Below are positions 14,901-17,868 of a stretch of 17,868 nt of DNA, in pieces. The position numbers and the translations under genes were made by a program. Source of the stretch: Methylobacteriaceae bacterium (GTDB taxonomy: Bacteria > Pseudomonadota > Alphaproteobacteria > Rhizobiales > Beijerinckiaceae); assembly GCA_031272615.1 (NCBI GenBank), contig JAISTL010000004.1, positions 1 to 17,868 on the forward strand. Reading direction: 5' to 3'. Position 1 is the first letter of the stretch. Every line of letters starts with the position of its first letter. The notes below the pieces were generated by a model. The model saw only the letters and a program-made list of their open reading frames with translations. It did no database searches and had not been told where the DNA came from.

Positions 14901-16913
14901 TCCGCCCATGACGGCGGCTTCGACAACGATCGGGCCGCTGAGGTTCACCGTGTTGTTGCCGGCGGTGCTGCCCTCGCCGCCGATGATTTGGCGGACACTC
15001 CCGATTCCGCCGCCGCTGACGGTGACGCGGTTGCCGAAAGCGCCGGTCTCTTCGTTCCAGGCGCCGCCGCCCAGGATCTCATCCAGAGAATCCGTCTGCA
15101 GGCCGGTGATGGTGACCGTGTTGTTGTCGGCGTTTCCGCCCCACGCTAATGATATCCCGCCAAACACGGATACAGGGTTCCCATCGCCGCCGGTGATGGA
15201 CACGCTGTTTCCGGAGGCGGAACCGTTGCCGGCATAACCACCGTACACAAAGCCGTTGACCGAAGCATCGGTGAGCGTGACGGTGTTGTTGTTGCTCTCC
15301 GCCATTTCGGAATAACCGCCGGCGACGCCCGGCCAACCCAAAAAGTCCATGTTGACCGAACTGTCACTGATGGTGACGGTGTTGCCCGACGCGCCGCCGC
15401 CGCCGGTATCGTGCCCACCGAAGACGGTGACAGCGACGGCGGAGTTTCCGGAAATCGTCACCGTATTGCCTGAGGCTCCGTTGCCTTGGCCGCCGTAAAC
15501 ATAACCGGAATAAGAACTGGAAATCACGCTGTTGTTGCGGATCACCACCTCGTTGCCGTCGGCGCGGCCCGCACCTCCGCTGTACCCGCCGTGAATCGCG
15601 CCTTCCGCCGCAACGCTGTCAAGAACAATGATATTGCCGTTCGCGTCGCCATCGGGTCCGGACCAGCCGCCCTTGGCGGTAGACCACAGCTGGGCGGCGG
15701 TGATGCTCACGCGGTTGCCCGACGCCGAGCCCGACCATGCCCCCCCGCCCACGACATACTCAACGATTGTTCCGTCCGTGACGGCCGAGCCGTCAATGAT
15801 GACGGTGTTGTTGTCCGCCACGGCGCCGTACCCGCCGCTGATTTCGCCCGCATGCTGCAGGCCGCTCACCGTCACGCGGTTGCCGGAGGTCTCACCGCCG
15901 CCGGTTCCGCCGACGATCCGGAAGATATAGTCTGTCTGAACGTCGGTGACGGTCACGGTATTGTTGTTGGCGTCGCCTTCCAATCCGGACCCCCCGCCTA
16001 TGATATCCCCACCCGCCACATCGCCGCCGGTGATGGACAGGCTGTTTCCGGAGGCAGAACCGGCGGCGGAGTAGACGGAATAACCGCCGTACACGGCTCC
16101 CATGACTATCGCGTTGGTGAGAACAACGGTGTTGTTGTCGGCGGACCCCTGGTCGGAATAACCGCCGGCAATACCGGGGGACGAATTCCAGGAGGTATTC
16201 ACCGAGCTGTCGCTGACGGTCACGCGGTTGCCGGACGCGCCGCCGCCGCTGCCCATATCCCAGCCGCCGAACGCACCCGAAGTCGTCAACGAGTTTCCGG
16301 AAATCGAAACAGTGTTGCCGGACGCGCCGCCGTCGCCGGTGCCCACGCCGCCGTAAACGTCGCCATAGACGGAAGAGCCTCCCGAAACCGAAACGCTGTT
16401 CCCCGAGACGCTGCTTCCCTCACCGCCGTATACGCCAGCTCCTATCACGCTTTCGTTGCGGATCACCACCTCGTTGTCGTCGACCCGGCCGGAACCGAAG
16501 TTCTGGCCGCCATAAACGACGCCGTTGATGGTGGAGTTGTCGAGAACAACGGTGTTGCTGTTGACGTTGCCCGCGCCGCTTGCGTAACCGCCCCAAACCC
16601 AATCCGTCACCGTGCTGTCAGTGATGGAAACGCGGTTGCCGGTGACGTCGCCGTCAGAACCGTAGTTGACCACTCCGCCGAACACACCGAATTGCATGCT
16701 GCCGGAAATGGTCACTTCGTTGTTGACGGCGTTGCCGGACGTCGCGAAACCGCCGACAGTGTCACCGGTCACCGTGCTGTCGCTGATGGTGACGGAGTTG
16801 CCGTCCGCGTCGCCGTTTCCTGATATGGCGCCGAAAATCGATTCATATACCTCGGCTCCGCCGGAAACTGCGACCGAGTTGTTTTTTTGCCGAGCCGCCC
16901 GCCATGCCGCCAT
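11976..16913 (-). CDS. Giant autotransporter adhesin: repeat passenger and beta-barrel (3' part, out of frame with its signal)
   Basis: This 1,645-codon frame holds most of a type V secretion protein. About 43 copies of a 20-26-residue repeat of the type VYGGYAGxGxASGNxVxL run to about codon 1210, predicting a right-handed beta-solenoid with Gly-Gly turns and an Asn ladder. A linker follows, then the C-terminal autotransporter barrel (about the last 280 residues, from GWSTVASVKGGAYR), ending GGMLTAKFKF with the terminal Phe expected for outer-membrane assembly. The first nine codons (MAAWRAARQ) overlap the upstream frame and are probably not native; this part has no signal peptide of its own. 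The true start is most likely in the frame beginning at 17382, joined across an A7 tract. The ligand is unknown; adhesion or biofilm roles are typical for such proteins. Confidence 0.9.
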   Translation of the reverse strand: MAAWRAARQKNNSVAVSGGAEVYESIFGAISGNGDADGNSVTISDSTVTGDTVGGFATSGNAVNNEVTISGSMQFGVFGGVVNYGSDGDVTGNRVSITDSTVTDWVWGGYASGAGNVNSNTVVLDNSTINGVVYGGQNFGSGRVDDNEVVIRNESVIGAGVYGGEGSSVSGNSVSVSGGSSVYGDVYGGVGTGDGGASGNTVSISGNSLTTSGAFGGWDMGSGGGASGNRVTVSDSSVNTSWNSSPGIAGGYSDQGSADNNTVVLTNAIVMGAVYGGYSVYSAAGSASGNSLSITGGDVAGGDIIGGGSGLEGDANNNTVTVTDVQTDYIFRIVGGTGGGETSGNRVTVSGLQHAGEISGGYGAVADNNTVIIDGSAVTDGTIVEYVVGGGAWSGSASGNRVSITAAQLWSTAKGGWSGPDGDANGNIIVLDSVAAEGAIHGGYSGGAGRADGNEVVIRNNSVISSSYSGYVYGGQGNGASGNTVTISGNSAVAVTVFGGHDTGGGGASGNTVTISDSSVNMDFLGWPGVAGGYSEMAESNNNTVTLTDASVNGFVYGGYAGNGSASGNSVSITGGDGNPVSVFGGISLAWGGNADNNTVTITGLQTDSLDEILGGGAWNEETGAFGNRVTVSGGGIGSVRQIIGGEGSTAGNNTVNLSGPIVVEAAVMGGSGWMGSVSGNSVTIDGAVVMRWVAGGWADTGDASGNRVELSNTTVNEPGTEQVYVITGGITREGNASGNTVILRDVTVVGTYSYSDWGATVSGGFTRDSGDASDNVVVMTGGSIEGDFGWVVGGYTQREGNTNNNTLIVSGVTDNTAMAVEYVGGLTESGNAYGNTVTVFDSDAISSIAGGVNRNGTGGGAWYNTVRVDNVGQASSIAGGDGEDAGYNTVVVTNSTVGSVRGGWSSEGASTNNSVLLIDTGVTSQAWGGWSSHGDATDNTLTVINAPKTDDLGRYYGGEAGDRGVATGNRVFLTDSFAYEVIGGYAYELGSHVSGNSAFVSGGYVEYCVFGGYASGGYASNNSAVLSQATVHRDVYGGQARFTADTNSVVVVDSTVDNNVFGGYSGRENALNNSVVMSGGSVGNSVYGGYAGGGSASGNSVTLADVAVAETVYGGYAGTGDASGNTVSLTGGSVGSHTVYGGYAVAGAASGNSVAIDGTDVAGDIYGGYAEDGDAAGNTVTLFGATAASASVFGGYSGSGGDALSGNTLNVRTASTVSVAGNVTNFSAMNFSVPAGFFSADAPLLSVAGEADVDNVVIGLTDEAGTAYAEGAAIGALTARPMAGQKNALMTAGSLNGAIANPGGIYQATYGVSDYDFRLQQETNSVVLTYTGASHLNQNLAGTYTYQPSARTIAVNTGFDHVLDVVDDWKYASKGHFAPNSGVSAEGWSTVASVKGGAYRTRTGSHVDSNGLSYMAGVAHNWTTSGGDLLVGAFIEGGSGSYDAYHAFGSASGDTRHYGAGLFAKYTADSGLYVDGSIRGGRVEADLYGGPGIGIKGENSYFGGHVGIGYEHKFTGTTSLDVYAKGIWTRQGGDSGVTDGGEHVRFGATNSVRSRVGARLVYTPQENVRLYGGLAWEHEFDGAAATVIDGTRVKHTNRLKGDSGIVSAGVEWAVTDRFTLGAEIQGSFGRRHGVGGMLTAKFKF
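15015..15560 (-). repeat. Segmental duplication within passenger, copy B
   Basis: This block encodes an ordered series starting with NEVVIRNNSV, then GNTVTISGNS, GGGGASGNTVTISDSSVN, PGVAGGYS, SGNSVSITGGD, LQTDSLDEILGG and ending FGNRVTVSG. The same landmarks occur in the same order in the block at 15860-16480. Confidence 0.7.
15860..16480 (-). repeat. Segmental duplication within passenger, copy A
   Basis: Landmarks in order are NEVVIRNESV, GNTVSISGNS, GGGASGNRVTVSDSSVN, PGIAGGYS, SGNSLSITGGD, VQTDYIFRIVGG and SGNRVTVSG, paralleling copy B. This copy has one additional solenoid unit near its start, which accounts for the longer span. Confidence 0.7.
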
Positions 16914-17382
16914 GGACGGTGCCGCTGGAGTTGCCGAGGATGGAACCGCCGGAAATCACAACACCGTTGTTGTCAGCGTCCGACTCAACCGAATAACCGC
17001 CGAAAATATCCACACCGACCTCGGTATCGATGAGCAGAACCTTGTTGCCGTCAGCGTTCCCGGCGCCGGCGTTGGCGTAACCCCCGAAAACGCTCCCGTC
17101 CAACTGATGGCCGCCGCTGTACACGGTGTTCGCGTTCGGGTCATTGACCAGATTGTGGGGGTCGTTTCCCGGAGCGGCGCCGTTGTCGGCGGCGTCACCG
17201 TTGCCGTACACGGAGTCGGCGACATCGTCGTCAATCGTCACCGTTTGCCCGGCCTCGGCAGTCAGCGGCAGAGTCGTCAGTCCGGCGGCCAGAATCAGAG
17301 CCAGCACCGTGCGCGAAACCGGATGGAAATGAGAAAAACACCCGGAGCGCCGGGGGAAAGATGGCGAGATGGGAGTCGTCAT
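16843..17382 (-). CDS. Autotransporter 5' part: signal peptide and first passenger repeats, frameshifted
   Basis: The 179-codon frame begins at ATG 17382 with an AAGGGA ribosome site. It carries an extended signal peptide: a charged n-region of about 24 residues, hydrophobic core VLALILAAGLTTLPL and cleavage after TAEA (residue 44). Such long signals are common in large autotransporters. Solenoid repeats start near residue 87 (FGGYANAGAGNADGNKVLL, IFGGYSVESDADNNGVVI). At residues 165-167 (AKK) the frame enters an A7 tract and then reads twelve unrelated residues (QLGRSFRRSRGI) to a stop. Removing one A would join it in frame to the large downstream frame (GGSAKNNSVAVSGG) and give a protein of about 1,800 residues. 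As written, translation yields only a short secreted fragment. Confidence 0.85.
   Translation of the reverse strand: MTTPISPSFPRRSGCFSHFHPVSRTVLALILAAGLTTLPLTAEAGQTVTIDDDVADSVYGNGDAADNGAAPGNDPHNLVNDPNANTVYSGGHQLDGSVFGGYANAGAGNADGNKVLLIDTEVGVDIFGGYSVESDADNNGVVISGGSILGNSSGTVHGGMAGGSAKKQLGRSFRRSRGI
16882..16888 (-). other. A7 homopolymer at the autotransporter frame break
   Basis: Seven consecutive T's on the plus strand (A's in the mRNA) sit exactly where the signal-bearing and passenger-bearing frames overlap. The frames differ by +1, so six or nine A's would restore one continuous frame. Such tracts are typical sites of strand slippage, RNA-polymerase slippage and sequencing error. Confidence 0.85.
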
Positions 17383-17469
17383 GGGAAATCCCTTTATTGT
17401 TGGTGCATTTGCTTATATTAAAGCACGAACACATTAATTACGGATTGAAAACACAGGAACTTTTCACTA

Positions 17470-17498
17470 TGATTACTAATTAGTAACTTTGCTGTCAA
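17470..17498 (-). promoter_or_regulatory. Candidate promoter of the autotransporter gene
   Basis: A perfect TTGACA (17498-17493 on the minus strand) is followed after 17 nt by TAATCA (17475-17470), a poor -10. The ATG lies about 88 nt further downstream. A 14-bp palindrome fills the -10/spacer overlap, which would suit a repressor site. Confidence 0.4.
17473..17486. promoter_or_regulatory. Perfect 14-bp palindrome TTACTAATTAGTAA, candidate operator
   Basis: The sequence is its own reverse complement and overlaps the -10 and spacer of the candidate promoter. The regulator is unknown; MarR-like or TetR-like dimers favour such A+T-rich dyads. Confidence 0.5.
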
Positions 17499-17505
17499 TC
17501 AAAAT

Positions 17506-17518
17506 TGACGTTACGTCA
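17506..17518. promoter_or_regulatory. Palindrome TGACGT-T-ACGTCA, candidate operator upstream of -35
   Basis: Two perfect 6-bp half-sites around a single base lie 7 bp upstream of the TTGACA box, a position suited to an activator. Confidence 0.45.
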
Positions 17519-17551
17519 CCTGATAGTTAATTGACACACCGGCGTAATTTT

Positions 17552-17561
17552 TCACATGTGA
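17552..17561. promoter_or_regulatory. Palindrome TCACATGTGA, possible regulator site
   Basis: A perfect 10-bp dyad stands about 53 bp upstream of the -35 box. It has the TCACA/TGTGA half-sites of CRP-type sites, but in inverted order and spacing, so CRP binding is not claimed. Confidence 0.3.
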
Positions 17562-17868
17562 TGAGAATGCAACGATTTTAGGGGCATACTATCATTACGT
17601 TTTTGAAAGTTTTATGTGGATTTTGACGCGGCATCGTCTTTCGGGCAGGAGAGCCCCGTCTCACAAGTATCACCCGGTTCCCGGCGGCAACGGTGACGGC
17701 GCTTGCCGGCCGGCCGCGAATAGCACGCTGATGTTCTTGACGAATCGCGCGTGTTTGGCTAATTCAACATCAGATATTAAATCAGCCGAAAGGAGCGGGA
17801 AAGCCTTGCTGTTCCATCGTCACGCGGCGGCGCTCCATCCCGGCGGCATCATTTGTTTATCCACTTCA

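Larger units (their letters stand above)
13280..17130 (-). repeat. About 46 degenerate tandem repeats encoding a beta-solenoid passenger
   Basis: By manual count about 46 units of 60-78 bp encode the pattern [V/I]xGGxxxxGxASGNxV[T/S][I/L]. The units nearest the barrel (about 13280-13740) are the most alike in DNA and protein, with VYGGYAG...ASGN repeated almost verbatim, while units nearer the N terminus are more diverged and vary in loop length. Confidence 0.85.
17383..17868. other. Upstream region of the autotransporter, no supported gene
   Basis: 17400-17620 is A+T-rich and holds a candidate promoter and three palindromes. From about 17620 the DNA becomes G+C-richer. A plus-strand frame from ATG 17614 stays open to the window edge (85 codons), and a start-less minus-strand frame spans 17819-17670; neither shows a ribosome site or a family I recognise. 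Confidence 0.6.

Noticed and set aside
12693..16823. Several long plus-strand frames opposite the autotransporter
   Set aside because: They mirror the tandem repeats of the passenger on the other strand. Repeat periodicity in multiples of three keeps several frames open.
16881..16888. Programmed -1 ribosomal frameshift at A AAA AAA
   Set aside because: The downstream frame needs a +1 (or -2) shift; a -1 shift does not reach it.
17670..17819. Minus-strand 49-codon stretch that looks protein-like (contains SADLISDVELAKHARFVKN)
   Set aside because: It has no ATG, GTG or TTG near its beginning and no ribosome site. It might be a gene remnant, but there is not enough to call it.
17614..17868. 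Plus-strand frame open to the window edge
   Set aside because: No ribosome site, and composition unlike a typical protein; 85 codons without a stop is not rare in G+C-rich DNA.

Overview
The window is bacterial and G+C-rich, apart from a few A+T-rich intergenic stretches. An outer membrane is implied by a very large type V autotransporter. A close FocA-type formate channel, a TRAP/DctM-like permease and a hexose-phosphate-type ABC importer suggest an anaerobic or facultative, probably host-associated Gram-negative (Proteobacteria-like or Synergistes-like). I cannot name the genus from sequence alone.

Region 1 (about 44-6821, minus strand) reads as one operon, in transcription order: a secreted DUF6305-like protein (6821-6252); a DctM-like permease (6182-4842); a 53-residue, two-helix membrane protein that is easy to miss (4826-4665); a membrane-anchored M14-type zinc hydrolase (4656-3505); a secreted gamma-glutamyltransferase-like enzyme with an altered substrate pocket (3396-1558); a FocA-family channel (1454-600); and the N-terminal half of a PgsB/CapB-type poly-gamma-glutamate ligase (559-44), cut off beside the window edge. 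The joint presence of a PgsB-like ligase, a GGT-like enzyme and a zinc hydrolase suggests handling of an extracytoplasmic gamma-glutamyl polymer or peptide, with a possible TRAP-like three-part uptake unit at the front. This is inference. Stem-loops follow the genes for exported products.

Region 2 (6822-7521) is a 700-bp divergent intergenic region. It is A+T-rich and carries two oppositely oriented arrays of a 9-bp repeat with core GGTGGAC / GTCCACC.

Region 3 (7522-11875, plus strand) is a complete three-gene ABC importer best matched to AfuABC (phosphorylated-sugar uptake): binding protein, fused double permease and ATPase. A strong 18-bp hairpin lies between the first two genes. A palindrome with the same GGTGGAC core and a perfect bidirectional terminator close the region.

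Region 4 (11976-17382, minus strand) is an autotransporter of about 1,800 residues: a long signal peptide, about 46 copies of a 20-26-residue Gly/Asn-rich beta-solenoid repeat, and a C-terminal beta-barrel ending in Phe. The reading frame is broken once, exactly at a run of seven A's near the 5' end, which makes phase variation, transcript slippage or a sequencing error the candidate explanations. The passenger also contains a higher-order duplication of about 200 residues. Upstream (17383-17868) is an A+T-rich promoter region with three perfect or near-perfect palindromes and no convincing gene.
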